A DNA stretch of 64,000 bases from Vreelandella hamiltonii (GTDB taxonomy: Bacteria; Pseudomonadota; Gammaproteobacteria; Pseudomonadales; Halomonadaceae): contig NZ_BMXN01000004.1 in NCBI RefSeq assembly GCF_014651775.1, forward strand, positions 1 to 64,000, given 5' to 3'. Positions 28,572-38,059 of this stretch are shown piece by piece. The number at the start of each line of letters is the position of its first letter. Position 1 is the first letter of the stretch. Under the pieces are notes generated by a model, which saw only the letters and a list, made by a program, of their open reading frames with translations, made no database searches and was not told the DNA's origin. The position numbers were made by a program, and so were the translations under genes.

Positions 28572-28598
28572 TAAAGTCCGCTGTTGCGGCGCCGATAT
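28572..28598 (+). promoter_or_regulatory. Sigma-28 promoter of fliS
   Basis: TAAA (28572-28575), 15 bases, GCCGATAT (28591-28598). It matches FliA consensus at 11 of 12 positions and lies about 90 bases before fliS. It would make fliS-fliT and perhaps the downstream fliK-like and flhB-like genes late-class. Confidence 0.88.
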
Positions 28599-28687
28599 AT
28601 CAGATAGCGAGCAATTATGCCGAATCTCAATTATCCAGCAGTGTATAGCCACCTTTTGGCTACTGCCTTTACAAGGAGAGCCCACTA

Positions 28688-29104
28688 ATGACTTACACTC
28701 GCAGCGGTGCGGCCTACGGTCGAGGGGCAAGCGCTTACGCCCGCGTTGGCGTTGAAAGTGGCGTCATGTCGGCAGACCCTCATCAACTGATCGTCATGCT
28801 GTTCGATGGCGCGCAGGCGGCGATCCGTGCGGCGCGTATTCATATGCAGGCGGGCAATACCGTAGAGAAGGGCAAATCCATCTCCAAGGCGCTGGATATT
28901 GTCAATAACGGTTTGGCTGCGGCGCTGGATCAGGAGAAAGGGGGCGAGATTGCCGAGCAATTGGCATCGCTCTATGACTACATTGCCCGTTTGCTGCTGG
29001 CTGCCAATCTGCGTAACGATGAAGAGAGCCTCAATCAGGCGGATCGTCTGCTTGAGGACATTGCCTCTGCATGGCGTGAAATTGGTCAACGGCAAAGTGC
29101 GTGA
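28688..29104 (+). CDS. fliS: FliS, flagellin export chaperone
   Basis: A 138-aa helical protein with the FliS core ADPHQLIVMLFDGAQAAIRA and LYDYIARLLLAANLRNDEES. It binds flagellin in the cytosol and prevents early polymerisation. AAGGAG is well placed before ATG 28688. No flagellin or fliD gene is in the window, so its client is encoded elsewhere. Confidence 0.95.
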   Translation: MTYTRSGAAYGRGASAYARVGVESGVMSADPHQLIVMLFDGAQAAIRAARIHMQAGNTVEKGKSISKALDIVNNGLAAALDQEKGGEIAEQLASLYDYIARLLLAANLRNDEESLNQADRLLEDIASAWREIGQRQSA

Positions 29105-29110
29105 GGCAAC

Positions 29111-29518
29111 ATGACAGCTTCCGAAACAGCAGCCCAGGGTAACTCCCAGCAAGCGCTCATCGATGCCTATGCAAGGCTGCTGGTGAGCGTGAATCACATG
29201 CATGAGCTTGCAGACAAAGAGCAGTGGGCCGAGCTGATAGAGCAACGCAGCAACTATGTAGTGTTGGTGGAAAAGTTGCGCGAACTGGACAGCCTGGTCT
29301 TGCTGGATGACGATGGCAAGCGTCGCAAGTCCGAACTGCTCGAGCATATCCTGGAGCATGACGTGGAAATTCGGCGTCGTCTCGTAGCCAGGCGAGACGA
29401 GCTGGGTAAATTGATCAGCGTGACCCAGCGTCAGCGAGACTTGCATCGCGCTTATGCTCCCCAGCAAGGTGGCAGTGCCTTTGCTGCGGATATCGCCAAG
29501 GATGAGGGGGCCTCGTGA
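29111..29518 (+). CDS. fliT: Probable FliT, FliD export chaperone
   Basis: A 135-aa, charged, all-helical protein directly after fliS, the usual place of fliT. Pattern of Leu, Glu and Arg and length fit FliT, which escorts the cap protein FliD and in enterobacteria also inhibits FlhDC. Primary sequence conservation in the family is weak, so this rests mainly on context. Confidence 0.75.
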   Translation: MTASETAAQGNSQQALIDAYARLLVSVNHMHELADKEQWAELIEQRSNYVVLVEKLRELDSLVLLDDDGKRRKSELLEHILEHDVEIRRRLVARRDELGKLISVTQRQRDLHRAYAPQQGGSAFAADIAKDEGAS

Positions 29519-30762
29519 GTGGCATCACGCCACTCATTGATACGCTGTTACATCAGGTGCTGGGTCGCCAGGCTGAGGCCTCTTCTCTTCGCGCCTTGAA
29601 CTCGCCAGTCCAGCCAGTTTCCCCGGGCGAGGGGCCAAGAGCCTTGCAGGGGGATGCCAGCCTCGATGGGCGGCCTCTCAATCCGCTGCTGGGCGACCTG
29701 CGGCGTTTGTCTGGCACGGCAGAAGGGCTTCGACAGCCTCCTGCCGGGAATGCCACGCCCAACGCCACGCCAAGTTCGACCCAAACGCATTTCAGTCCTG
29801 CGGCGCGCACCATTGCCGACGTGCTGCTACGGTTTCCTGCGCCTCCCGCCGTCATCAGGCCGGCTGCCCCGCTATTGTCACCTCAGGAGCCGCTGTCGAC
29901 GACACAGGTGGCGAGCCGTCTGGAGGGCAGTATTCGTGATAGCGGGCTATTTTACGAATCTCACCTCAAGCGCTGGTTTCAGGGCGACATGCCTCGTCAA
30001 CAGCTTCTGCGTGAGCCACAGATGCAGCCAGGGCCTCGTCCTGCGTTCCTGCCCATGTCGGCCATGATGCCTCTGGTTGCTACCGGGATCCCCACGGGTG
30101 CGTCGTCTCAGGGCAGCGCCATGACCATCTTGCCCAATCTTCCCCTGATACCCGTCAAAGGGGGCGATGCTTTGCTGGAGCGGCCTTTGCCTCTCCCCGT
30201 TGCGTCTTCGTCCTCGGGAGCGCCCTCGGCGCCTGCTGTCGTGACACCCAATCAGCCCTTCGCGCCCTTCATGGCCGAGCGTAGGGATGCTCCCGTCGTA
30301 CAGCCAGCAGCGGTGGTTGCAGAACAGGACATGGCGACTCGGGGTGTGAGAGAAGTGGTGCATGACAGTCTGCAGGGCGTAGTGCGTCAACAGTTGGAAA
30401 TGTTGGTCACGCCTACGCTACGTTGGGAAGGGGACGTATGGGCCGGCATTTTCATGGCGCTGGTGATCAATCTGCCAGGTCGTGACCCTCAGGATGAAAA
30501 AGCGCAGACAGAAGATTCCCAGCCAGGGTGGCGTTCAGAAATGCAGCTCGATGTGCCTGGGCTGGGCGCCTTCCGCATTGCGCTATGGCTGCACCATCAG
30601 GTGCTCAGTATCGATCTGACGGCTGATAACCCTGATACCTACCAGCGGCTCGATAGTGAGCTGGATCGCCTGGAGCAGCGTTTGAGTGCGCTCGATTTCG
30701 CTAAAGTGCAGGTAAAAGCCCGCTATATTCCATCCGAGGAGGCTGTGGATGATGTCCAGTGA
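29515..30762 (+). CDS. Second FliK-like protein (hook-length control family, C-terminal domain)
   Basis: A 415-aa protein with a Pro/Ala/Ser-rich, low-complexity N-terminal 270 residues and a folded C-terminal part (about 285-410) beginning LEMLVTPTLRWEGDVWAGIF and including GLGAFRIALWLHHQVLSIDL. This resembles the divergent FliK-like domain that in many bacteria is encoded next to a short FlhB-like protein, as here. GTG start at 29515 overlaps the fliT stop. Distinct from the full fliK at 18-20 kb, with which it shares no obvious core motif. Role unproven. Confidence 0.7.
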   Translation: MSGITPLIDTLLHQVLGRQAEASSLRALNSPVQPVSPGEGPRALQGDASLDGRPLNPLLGDLRRLSGTAEGLRQPPAGNATPNATPSSTQTHFSPAARTIADVLLRFPAPPAVIRPAAPLLSPQEPLSTTQVASRLEGSIRDSGLFYESHLKRWFQGDMPRQQLLREPQMQPGPRPAFLPMSAMMPLVATGIPTGASSQGSAMTILPNLPLIPVKGGDALLERPLPLPVASSSSGAPSAPAVVTPNQPFAPFMAERRDAPVVQPAAVVAEQDMATRGVREVVHDSLQGVVRQQLEMLVTPTLRWEGDVWAGIFMALVINLPGRDPQDEKAQTEDSQPGWRSEMQLDVPGLGAFRIALWLHHQVLSIDLTADNPDTYQRLDSELDRLEQRLSALDFAKVQVKARYIPSEEAVDDVQ

Positions 30763-31039
30763 GCGTCGGCGACAGGCCGTTGCGCTGGCCTATAAAGAGG
30801 GTGAACAGGCGCCGCGAATAGTGGCAAAAGGGTACGGTGAGCTGGCCGACAGGATTATGGCCGAAGCCCAGCGCCAGGGCATCTATGTCCATGATGCACC
30901 CGAGCTCGTCGCGTTGCTCATGCAGTTGGAGCTGGATGCTGAAATACCCGCCAGCTTGTATCAAGTGGTGGCGGAGCTATTGGTATGGGTATTTGAATTG
31001 TCAGACGGTGAGCTGAATCAGCGTGAAAGGCGCAAGTAG
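30749..31039 (+). CDS. Short cytoplasmic FlhB-like protein (FhlB/YlqH type)
   Basis: A 96-aa protein matching only the C-terminal cytoplasmic domain of FlhB after its cleavage site: AVALAYKEGEQAPRIVAKG, then an APELVALLMQLELDAEIP segment comparable with the FlhB region around APLARALYHHVDLEAEVP. It has no transmembrane segment and no NPTH autocleavage motif. Such stand-alone copies occur next to FliK-like genes in several phyla and can partly replace the FlhB C-terminus in enteric bacteria. Overlaps the FliK-like gene by 14 bases. Confidence 0.85.
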   Translation: MMSSERRRQAVALAYKEGEQAPRIVAKGYGELADRIMAEAQRQGIYVHDAPELVALLMQLELDAEIPASLYQVVAELLVWVFELSDGELNQRERRK

Positions 31040-31145
31040 CCAATGCAATCGTTGTATGCAACCATGATGCTAGGTAAAGAAAAAGTCATCAATGGCGCCA
31101 GTATAACGGTCACAACGGCGCGCCTGGGTCGTTCGATGGGACACT

Positions 31146-31478
31146 ATGAGTCAAACAAGCTTTCTCGATGAAATACAAGAGATAAACCTCGCTTACCTTC
31201 TGCTTGCTCAGCGTCTGTTGAGCGAAGATCGGGAGGCAGCCATGTTTCGTCTCAAAATTGACGGTGAGCTGGCAGATCTGCTGGTCTCGCTGAATGCTTG
31301 GCAACTCACCAAGCTCGCGCGTAGCAACCAGTTGGTCTGTCGTTTCAGTCACTCCAGTGGTCAGCGTCTGCGCCAGATTCTGGACAATCCACGAGATCAA
31401 GGCTTGTCAGGGCTGCATGCGTCGCTGTTATCTGCCTGTGAGCCTCTTTCCTCGCTGTCGTCAGGAGAGTCGAAGTGA
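31146..31478 (+). CDS. flhD: FlhD, flagellar master regulator subunit
   Basis: A 110-aa protein with the FlhD signature [20 protein letters not shown] and later [19 protein letters not shown]. FlhD4C2 activates the class II flagellar promoters with sigma 70. Only about 106 bases separate it from the preceding gene, so its own regulatory region is very small compared with the long flhDC leader in E. coli. Confidence 0.96.
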   Translation: MSQTSFLDEIQEINLAYLLLAQRLLSEDREAAMFRLKIDGELADLLVSLNAWQLTKLARSNQLVCRFSHSSGQRLRQILDNPRDQGLSGLHASLLSACEPLSSLSSGESK

Positions 31479-31999
31479 GTCAAAAGAGCCTTGTGGATGA
31501 AATGCATCAGGTGCAATTGGCTATTGAGCTGATCGAGCTGGGTGCGCGTCTGCAGGTATTGGAGACGGAAACGGAGTTGAGTCGCACCCGACTGATCAAG
31601 CTCTATAAAGAAGTGCGCGGAATGTCTCCGCCTAAAGGCATGCTGCCTTTTTCGGCCGACTGGTTCGTGACTTGGCTGCCTAACGTGCATTCGTCACTGT
31701 TTTACAACATTTATCTCGGCTTGCTCGAGGGGGCGGAGTGTGAGCGTATCGACGCTTTCGTCAAAGCGTATCGGCTGTACGAGGAGCAGGTCTCGCTAGA
31801 GGGGGCAGAGTCGGTGCTGGGGCTGACGAGAGCGTGGACCTTGGTGCGCTTTTTTGAAAGCGACCTGCTGCAGCTGACCACGTGTACGCGCTGTGAGGGC
31901 CACTTCGTGGCACATGCCCATAGTCCGATTCATGATTATGTCTGCGGTATCTGTCAGCCCCCCTCTCGGGCAGGCAAGACGCGTAAGTCCGCGCGTTGA
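31475..31999 (+). CDS. flhC: FlhC, flagellar master regulator subunit
   Basis: A 174-aa DNA-binding partner of FlhD. It has the conserved [20 protein letters not shown] helix region and the zinc site made of CTRC and CGIC in the C-terminal third. GTG start at 31475 overlaps the flhD stop by 4 bases. Presence of FlhDC puts this locus in the enterobacterial/beta-type hierarchy instead of the FleQ/sigma-54 type. Confidence 0.96.
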   Translation: MSQKSLVDEMHQVQLAIELIELGARLQVLETETELSRTRLIKLYKEVRGMSPPKGMLPFSADWFVTWLPNVHSSLFYNIYLGLLEGAECERIDAFVKAYRLYEEQVSLEGAESVLGLTRAWTLVRFFESDLLQLTTCTRCEGHFVAHAHSPIHDYVCGICQPPSRAGKTRKSAR

Positions 32000-32222
32000 A
32001 CGTATAAAATTGTCAAACCTCTGGCGGCAGACCATAAAAGCAATAAACTGCGCTTTAACGCATAGATAGCGGCAAAAGTCGTTGATGCTTTCTCATTAAA
32101 CCGTGCTGTCACCTGAGTATGATAGATATAAGCTTCACCCTAGATGGGGCCGTTTGCGACTGTCGGTAAGGCATTGTGTGCGGCGCTGTTGATAAACCAC
32201 TCATATCGCAAGGAAACTGCTT
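32000..32222 (+). promoter_or_regulatory. flhC-motA intergenic region
   Basis: 223 AT-rich bases where the class III promoter of motAB-cheAW would be expected. There are several TAAA and GATA elements (for example TAAA 32044-32047 with GATA 32065-32068, and GTTGATAA 32188-32195), but none has both a good -10 and the exact 15-base spacing seen at the four clear sigma-28 sites. A promoter is likely; its position is not resolved by eye. Confidence 0.4.
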
Positions 32223-33092
32223 GTGCTGATTCTCCTAGGTTATGTCGTCGTCTTGTTCTGCGTCTTTGGCGGCTATGTGATGGCTGGTGGTAGCCTGGGG
32301 CCGCTCTATCAGCCCCTGGAGCTGCTGATCATCGGTGGCGCTGGCGTTGGGGCTTTCCTGGCTGCCAACAATGGCAAGGCGATCAAGGCCACGTTCAAGA
32401 TCCTGCCCCGGCTCAAGCGAACCAAGAAGTACAACAAGGCGCTGTACATGGATCTCATGGCCTTGCAGTACAAGATTCTTTCCAAGGTTCGCCGAGAGGG
32501 CATGCTCGGGATCGAGCGCGATATAGACAATCCCAAGGAGAGCCCGCTATTTCAAGAGCATCCCGACGTTCTGGCCGACTCTCATATCATGGACTTCCTG
32601 ACGGATTACCTGCGCTTGATGGTCAGCGGCGGTATGGAGCCCATGGAAATCGACGAGCTGATGCTCCACGAAATAGAAGTTTTCGAGCAAGAGGCTCACA
32701 TTCCCATCGACGCGATTGCCAAAGTGGGGGATGCCATGCCCGCCTTCGGTATCGTGGCGGCGGTCATGGGGGTTATCAAAGCCTTGACCTATGCGGACGC
32801 TACGGCAGAACAGATGGGGCAAATGATCGCCATGGCGTTGGTGGGTACCTTCCTCGGTATTTTGATGGGCTATGGCTTCATCAGCCCGATTGCCAGCTAT
32901 GCCGACCGCCAAGCCAAGGAAGCCGAAAAAATGCTTCAGTGCATTCGCGTGACGCTGCTGGCCAGCTTGCACGGCTATGCCCCGCAGTTGGCGGTCGAGT
33001 TTGGACGCAAGGCGCTGCACAGTACTGAACGCCCGAGCTTCTCTGAACTGGAGGAGTACGTACGCGATGCCAAAAAGGGCGGTAATGCATGA
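32223..33092 (+). CDS. motA: MotA, proton stator subunit
   Basis: A 289-aa stator protein with four transmembrane segments and the MotA signature VGDAMPAFGIVAAVMGVIKA. Its opening (LGYVVVLFCVFGGYVMAGGS) and length fit the E. coli-type H+ MotA. GTG start at 32223 with AAGGAA (32210-32215) upstream. Its stop overlaps motB. Confidence 0.95.
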   Translation: MLILLGYVVVLFCVFGGYVMAGGSLGPLYQPLELLIIGGAGVGAFLAANNGKAIKATFKILPRLKRTKKYNKALYMDLMALQYKILSKVRREGMLGIERDIDNPKESPLFQEHPDVLADSHIMDFLTDYLRLMVSGGMEPMEIDELMLHEIEVFEQEAHIPIDAIAKVGDAMPAFGIVAAVMGVIKALTYADATAEQMGQMIAMALVGTFLGILMGYGFISPIASYADRQAKEAEKMLQCIRVTLLASLHGYAPQLAVEFGRKALHSTERPSFSELEEYVRDAKKGGNA

Positions 33093-34021
33093 GTAAGGGG
33101 GGGGATAAGCGCCCGATCGTCATCCGGCGCAAAAAGGTGGTTCATGCCCACCATGGGGGGGCATGGAAAATCGCGCTGGCAGATTTCATGACGGCATTGA
33201 TGGCGCTGTTCCTCGTCATGTGGATTCTCAGCGTTTCCAGTGAAGAGACCCGCAGGGGAGTGGCCGAGTATTTCAGCACGCCGCTGGTCACGGCGATTAC
33301 TGGCGGCGATCGTTCCGGCAGTACCCGTGTCATTCCTGGCGGTGGCCCTGACCCTACGCACAGCGACGGCGAGCGTGCACGGATTGATGTTTTGCAGCAC
33401 ACGCGGCCGAGTGCTCAAGAGCGGCGTTTCTTCGAAGATTTGCAGACGCGTATAGAGCGGGCTATCGAGCGTGATCCCGAGCTGCGTGAGCTGCGTAACC
33501 AGATGCGTTTCGATCTGACGCGTGAAGGACTGCGAATTCAGCTTCTGGATACCGAGCAGCGGCCCATGTTCGAGCTGGGCAGCGATCAGGTAGCGCCTTA
33601 CATGCGCAGCCTGCTGCGCACCATGGCTCCGCTGCTGAATGACCTGCCGAATGACCTGAGCATCAGCGGTCATACGGACAGCGTGCCGTATGCAGGTGGG
33701 TACCGCGGTTACAGCAACTGGGAACTCTCCAACGATCGAGCCAATGCATCGCGTCGTGAGCTGGTGGCGGGCGGACTTGACCCTGATCAGCTACTGCGAG
33801 TATCGGGCTTCGCCGACCGTGTACTACTCTCGGACACGACGCCGACGGATCCCATCAATCGACGTATCGAGCTCGTGGTTTTGCTGCCAGAAATCGCCGA
33901 AGCCATACGGAACCCGGGAATTTTGACGCCCAGCTCACCGCAGCCAGCAGAGCCGGCAGAGAGCGTGCCCGAAGAAGACCTTTTGCCACAAAACATACCG
34001 CAAGCCAGCGACAACCAATGA
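33089..34021 (+). CDS. motB: MotB, proton stator subunit
   Basis: A 310-aa protein with one TM helix carrying the ion-binding Asp in LADFMTALMALFLVMW, very like E. coli MotB, and a C-terminal OmpA-type peptidoglycan-binding domain (ISGHTDSVPYAG, NWELSNDRANASRREL). Together with MotA it forms the torque-generating proton channel anchored to the cell wall. ATG at 33089 overlaps motA. Confidence 0.95.
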   Translation: MSKGGDKRPIVIRRKKVVHAHHGGAWKIALADFMTALMALFLVMWILSVSSEETRRGVAEYFSTPLVTAITGGDRSGSTRVIPGGGPDPTHSDGERARIDVLQHTRPSAQERRFFEDLQTRIERAIERDPELRELRNQMRFDLTREGLRIQLLDTEQRPMFELGSDQVAPYMRSLLRTMAPLLNDLPNDLSISGHTDSVPYAGGYRGYSNWELSNDRANASRRELVAGGLDPDQLLRVSGFADRVLLSDTTPTDPINRRIELVVLLPEIAEAIRNPGILTPSSPQPAEPAESVPEEDLLPQNIPQASDNQ

Positions 34022-34064
34022 GCCTGGCTTGCCACATAATGATGACGTTCAAGTGGAGCGGTGC

Positions 34065-36164
34065 ATGGACATAGCGGATTTTTTTGACACCTTCTTTGAA
34101 GAGGCCGAGGAGCTGCTGGCGGATATGGAGCAGCACTTGTTGGAACTGGATGTCGATAATCCGGATAGCGAACAGCTAAACGCTATTTTCCGCGCGGCCC
34201 ACTCCATCAAAGGTGGGGCGGGGACCTTTGGCTTCAGCGTGTTGCAAAAAACCACGCATATCTTCGAAAACCTGCTGGATCATGCGCGCAAGGGAGAGCT
34301 AGCACTGCGCGCTGACCTCGTCGATACCTTCCTGGAGGCCAAAGACATCATGCATGAGCAACTCAATGCCTACCGCAATGAGGAAGAGCCGAATCAGGAA
34401 GCCTACGAGCGGATATGCGAGACGCTCCAGCAGATCGCTTTGGAAGAGATTGGCAAGACTCTGGATGCGCCAGCCGCACCCAAGGTAGAAGAAGCGCCTG
34501 TCAAAGCGGCCGGCGCGTCTTCCTCTAGTGAGACAGAAAGCGGTCAGGAAGGGGAGCACCGTCTCAAGGTGGCGCTGCTCAATGTGAGCGAAAAAGATCG
34601 TCTGCTGCTGGTAGAAGAGTTGGAGCAGTTGGGCGATGTCGAGTCACAGTCGGGTGATGAGAAGCGCTACGAAGTCATCCTGTCGGGAGGCGTCAGCGCC
34701 GACGACATCGAGGCCGTGATGTGCTTTATCATCGAGTCGGATCAGATCGACATCACGGCATTGGCTGCCAGTGCTCCTGCGGCTGCCGGTGAACCGCCAG
34801 CACCTGTGGCCGAGCCCGCTCAGCAGGACAGCGCTACCGTCACCAAGGCGCCTGCGCCCGCCAAGCCAGCGGCTGCCAAGGCAGCGACCAAGAAACCTGC
34901 CGATCAGGCGCCCAAAAAGGCAGCTGCCGAAACCTCGTCGATCCGCGTGTCGGTCGACAAGGTGGATCAGATCATCAACCTCGTGGGCGAGCTGATCATC
35001 ACTCAATCGATGCTCGATCAGACGGTGAGCGACCTCGAAGGCCAATCGGTCAGCAACAGCTCCCTGCAAAATGGCATGAGCCTGCTGCAGCGTAATGCCC
35101 GTGACCTCCAGGAAGCCGTCATGTCGATCCGCATGATTCCCATGGAGTTCGTATTCAGCCGCTTCCCAAGGGTTGTGCGTGATACGGCCAGCAAGCTGGG
35201 CAAAGAGATCGAGCTTATCACCGAAGGCAAGTCCACCGAGCTGGACAAGAGCCTGGTAGAACGCATCACCGACCCGCTGACACACCTGGTACGCAACAGT
35301 CTGGATCATGGCGTGGAAATGCCGGAAGTGCGTGAGTCCCTGGGCAAGCCGCGTGTGGGCAAGCTGGTGCTCTCGGCACGCCACCAGGGCGGCAACATTC
35401 TGATCGAAGTCCGCGATGACGGGGCCGGCATGGACCGTGATCGGCTGTTGGCCAAGGCGCGTGAAAATGGCCTCAACGTGTCCGACACGATGTCCGATGA
35501 AGAGGTGTTTCAGCTCATCTTCGCCCCCGGCTTCTCCACTGCCAAGGAAGTGACCGATGTCTCTGGGCGTGGCGTTGGCATGGACGTGGTGAAGCGTAAC
35601 ATCCAGGGGATGGGTGGGCGTGTCGAAATCCAGTCGAAAAAAGGCGAGGGTACCAATACCCGCATCGTGTTGCCGCTGACGCTCGCCATCCTGGATGGCA
35701 TGTCCATCAAAGTGGGCAACGAGACGTTCATCCTGCCGTTGTCTACCGTGCTGGAGTCGCTACAGCCTGCCAAAGGGGATATGTACGCCATGGCGGGAGA
35801 TGACGTGGTACTCAAGGTGCGCGACGAGTATCTGCCGGTCATCGCCATTCATGAAGTACTGGATGTCGAAAATGCCATTACCGACCCCACCCAAAGCATT
35901 GCGGTCATCGTGCAAGGGGAGGGGCGTCGCTATGCCATGCTGGTAGACGAACTGATCGGTCAGCAGCAGGTCGTCGTCAAGAATCTTGAAGACAATTATC
36001 GCAAAGTGCCGGGCGTATCGGCCGCTACCATCCTGGGGGACGGTAGCGTTGCGCTGATTCTCGATATTACCGGCTTGCACCGTTTGAGCCGGGTGAAAAA
36101 AGAAGCAGGGAAAATCGCTAATCAACCCCATCTCTCTTATTACAAAGAGGCTGAGCCGTCATGA
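34065..36164 (+). CDS. cheA: CheA, chemotaxis histidine kinase
   Basis: A 699-aa kinase. HPt domain with phosphorylated His 46 in [14 protein letters not shown]; a CheY-binding region; an Ala/Pro/Lys-rich linker (about 245-300); dimerisation and ATP-binding domains with [12 protein letters not shown] and DDGAGMD; and a C-terminal CheW-like domain. The start is ATG 34065 with GGAG 6 bases upstream. Passes phosphate to CheY and CheB. Starts a cheA-cheW pair overlapping by 4 bases. Confidence 0.97.
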   Translation: MDIADFFDTFFEEAEELLADMEQHLLELDVDNPDSEQLNAIFRAAHSIKGGAGTFGFSVLQKTTHIFENLLDHARKGELALRADLVDTFLEAKDIMHEQLNAYRNEEEPNQEAYERICETLQQIALEEIGKTLDAPAAPKVEEAPVKAAGASSSSETESGQEGEHRLKVALLNVSEKDRLLLVEELEQLGDVESQSGDEKRYEVILSGGVSADDIEAVMCFIIESDQIDITALAASAPAAAGEPPAPVAEPAQQDSATVTKAPAPAKPAAAKAATKKPADQAPKKAAAETSSIRVSVDKVDQIINLVGELIITQSMLDQTVSDLEGQSVSNSSLQNGMSLLQRNARDLQEAVMSIRMIPMEFVFSRFPRVVRDTASKLGKEIELITEGKSTELDKSLVERITDPLTHLVRNSLDHGVEMPEVRESLGKPRVGKLVLSARHQGGNILIEVRDDGAGMDRDRLLAKARENGLNVSDTMSDEEVFQLIFAPGFSTAKEVTDVSGRGVGMDVVKRNIQGMGGRVEIQSKKGEGTNTRIVLPLTLAILDGMSIKVGNETFILPLSTVLESLQPAKGDMYAMAGDDVVLKVRDEYLPVIAIHEVLDVENAITDPTQSIAVIVQGEGRRYAMLVDELIGQQQVVVKNLEDNYRKVPGVSAATILGDGSVALILDITGLHRLSRVKKEAGKIANQPHLSYYKEAEPS

Positions 36165-36661
36165 GTCATTCATCCAACGAAGCAGTGTTAGCCGCTGCCG
36201 AAGCAGAAAACCGCGAATTCCTGGTGTTTTCCCTCGGGGATGAAGAGTACGCCATCGATATCCTGAAGGTTCAGGAGATTCGTGGTTATGAAAACGTCAC
36301 CCGCATCGCGAATGCGCCTGATTTCATCAAGGGTGTCACGAATCTGCGTGGGGTGATCGTGCCGATCGTGGACCTGCGCATCAAGTTCCACCTCGAGAAT
36401 GTCGAGTACGGTGGTCAAACAGTCGTGATCGTGGTCAATGTTGCCGATCGTATTGTTGGTATTGTGGTAGACGGTGTTTCCGATGTGATGACGCTCGTGC
36501 CTGATCAGATCAAACCCGCACCTGAGTTCGGTGTCACGCTCTCCTCCGACTTCCTGAGCGGCCTGGGCAGTCTGGATGACCGTATGCTGGTGCTGGTCGA
36601 TATCGATAAGCTGTTGACCAGTGAAGAGATGGCGCTGGTGGACAGCACGAGTCATCACTGA
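36161..36661 (+). CDS. cheW: CheW, chemoreceptor-kinase coupling protein
   Basis: A 166-aa adaptor, normal size, with [20 protein letters not shown] and [16 protein letters not shown], the most conserved CheW segments. It links receptor trimers to CheA. Start overlaps the cheA stop. Confidence 0.97.
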   Translation: MSHSSNEAVLAAAEAENREFLVFSLGDEEYAIDILKVQEIRGYENVTRIANAPDFIKGVTNLRGVIVPIVDLRIKFHLENVEYGGQTVVIVVNVADRIVGIVVDGVSDVMTLVPDQIKPAPEFGVTLSSDFLSGLGSLDDRMLVLVDIDKLLTSEEMALVDSTSHH

Positions 36662-36669
36662 TACCTGCC

Positions 36670-36692
36670 ATGGGCACAAGGAACGTGCCCAT
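36670..36692. terminator. Hairpin downstream of cheW
   Basis: ATGGGCAC (36670-36677) pairs perfectly with GTGCCCAT (36685-36692) around a 7-base loop, 9 bases after the cheW stop. TCTGGTCC follows instead of a T run, so full termination is doubtful; it may reduce read-through into the receptor gene. Confidence 0.5.
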
Positions 36693-36763
36693 TCTGGTCC
36701 ACTTAATCCGCCTTGGTGCTAAGGACAGCGCTAGTCAGTACGGTTGCGTTTGGAGTAATGCGT

Positions 36764-38059
36764 GTGACACAGCTAGTGCGTCAACTGATGAGTAACATGA
36801 CGGTGCGTCTTAGTTGGGGGCTGGTGCTGGCCACCTTTTCACTCCTGGTAGTGATTGCCTGTGGTATCGGCCTTTACGCGCTTCATCATGGCGCCACGCT
36901 GGTGCAGGCCACGGCAGATGCCCAAGCCCAGCAGCAGGCATTCACTGCTTTTGCCGAGCGCATCCGTTGGGCGCTGATCGCTATCGTGCTGATGACCATC
37001 GTCACTGTCGTGATCGTGGTATGGGGCGTCACGGTCAACGTGTTGCGCCCGCTGGATCGGTTGGTGGGTTATTTCGAACGCATGGCTCAGGGTGATCTGA
37101 ACCAGCAGATCAGCTCGCCCGGCAAAAGTGAAATTGGCAAGCTCTACAGTGCCATGGCGCACATGCAGGCTGCGCTTTCGGATACGGTGGGGATCGTTCG
37201 GCGCAGTGGAACCACGATCTTCGAACGCTCCCAGCACATTGCCAACGGCAATAACGACCTCTCGTCGCGCACGGAACAGCAGGCTTCTTCGCTCGAAGAG
37301 ACCGCCTCCAGCATGGAACAGCTCGCCTCTACCGTCAGCCATAATGCCGACAACGCTCGCCAGGCGAGCCAGTTGGCGGGCGATGCGACCCTGACCGCTC
37401 GGCGCAGCGGTGAAGAAGTAGGGCAAATCGTCGAGACCATGCAGGATATCAGTGCCAGCTCTCACCAAGTGGCGGATATCATTACCGTTATCGATAACAT
37501 TGCTTTCCAGACCAATATTCTTGCGTTGAATGCGTCGGTAGAGGCGGCCCGTGCGGGTGAACACGGCAAGGGGTTTGCCGTCGTGGCTCAGGAGGTGCGT
37601 AGCCTGGCCAGCCGCAGTGCCAACGCAGCCAAAGAGATCCGCACGCTGATCGACACGTCCCTGGGCAAGGTGGATGCGGGTACCCAGCGCGTCAACCAGG
37701 CTGGGCAGACCATGCAAGACCTGGTCACTGCCGTACAGCGGGTCAGTGACATCATGGATGACATTGCGGCGGCTTCCGAAGAGCAAAGCAACGGCATCGG
37801 GCAAGTGAACCAGGCGGTTGCCCAGATGGATCAAGTCGTTCAGCAAAATGCTCAGCTGGTGCAGCAAGCCGCCCGCAGTGCCAACGAATTGGAAAGCGAG
37901 GCAGCCCGTCTGCGTGAAGCGGTGGAGCGCTTTCGTGTGGCAGGAGGGGCGGTAGCCGTCCCTTCCGCCCCTACGCATTCCCCACCGATGAAACGGCCTG
38001 CTACCCCGCCGCCAACGCTGACCAAAAAAGCGTCAGAAGAAGAGTGGGAAACGTTTTAA
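36764..38059 (+). CDS. Methyl-accepting chemotaxis protein with a minimal periplasmic loop
   Basis: About 431 aa. Two transmembrane helices near the N-terminus enclose only about 30 periplasmic residues, far too few for a normal sensor domain. HAMP and a full methylation/signalling domain follow with the hairpin tip [20 protein letters not shown]. The C-terminus ends EEEWETF, like the NWETF tether of E. coli Tar and Tsr that docks CheR and CheB, both encoded nearby. GTG 36764 has GGAG 8 bases upstream; ATG 36758 is too close to it. What it senses is unknown; membrane or energy state is possible. Confidence 0.88.
   Translation: MTQLVRQLMSNMTVRLSWGLVLATFSLLVVIACGIGLYALHHGATLVQATADAQAQQQAFTAFAERIRWALIAIVLMTIVTVVIVVWGVTVNVLRPLDRLVGYFERMAQGDLNQQISSPGKSEIGKLYSAMAHMQAALSDTVGIVRRSGTTIFERSQHIANGNNDLSSRTEQQASSLEETASSMEQLASTVSHNADNARQASQLAGDATLTARRSGEEVGQIVETMQDISASSHQVADIITVIDNIAFQTNILALNASVEAARAGEHGKGFAVVAQEVRSLASRSANAAKEIRTLIDTSLGKVDAGTQRVNQAGQTMQDLVTAVQRVSDIMDDIAAASEEQSNGIGQVNQAVAQMDQVVQQNAQLVQQAARSANELESEAARLREAVERFRVAGGAVAVPSAPTHSPPMKRPATPPPTLTKKASEEEWETF

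Noticed and set aside
27183..28730. A 515-codon antisense open frame over the PilZ-HD gene
   Set aside because: Same reasoning: the plus-strand gene has recognisable domains, the antisense translation has none.
32044..32195. Possible sigma-28 promoters for motA
   Set aside because: TAAA (32044) with GATA (32065) has 14-base spacing and a poor -10; GTTGATAA (32188) has only TAAG 17 bases upstream. Neither meets the exact spacing of the four accepted sites.
36839..37978. A 379-codon antisense open frame over the first receptor gene
   Set aside because: Arg/His-rich shadow of a conserved signalling domain; no independent support.
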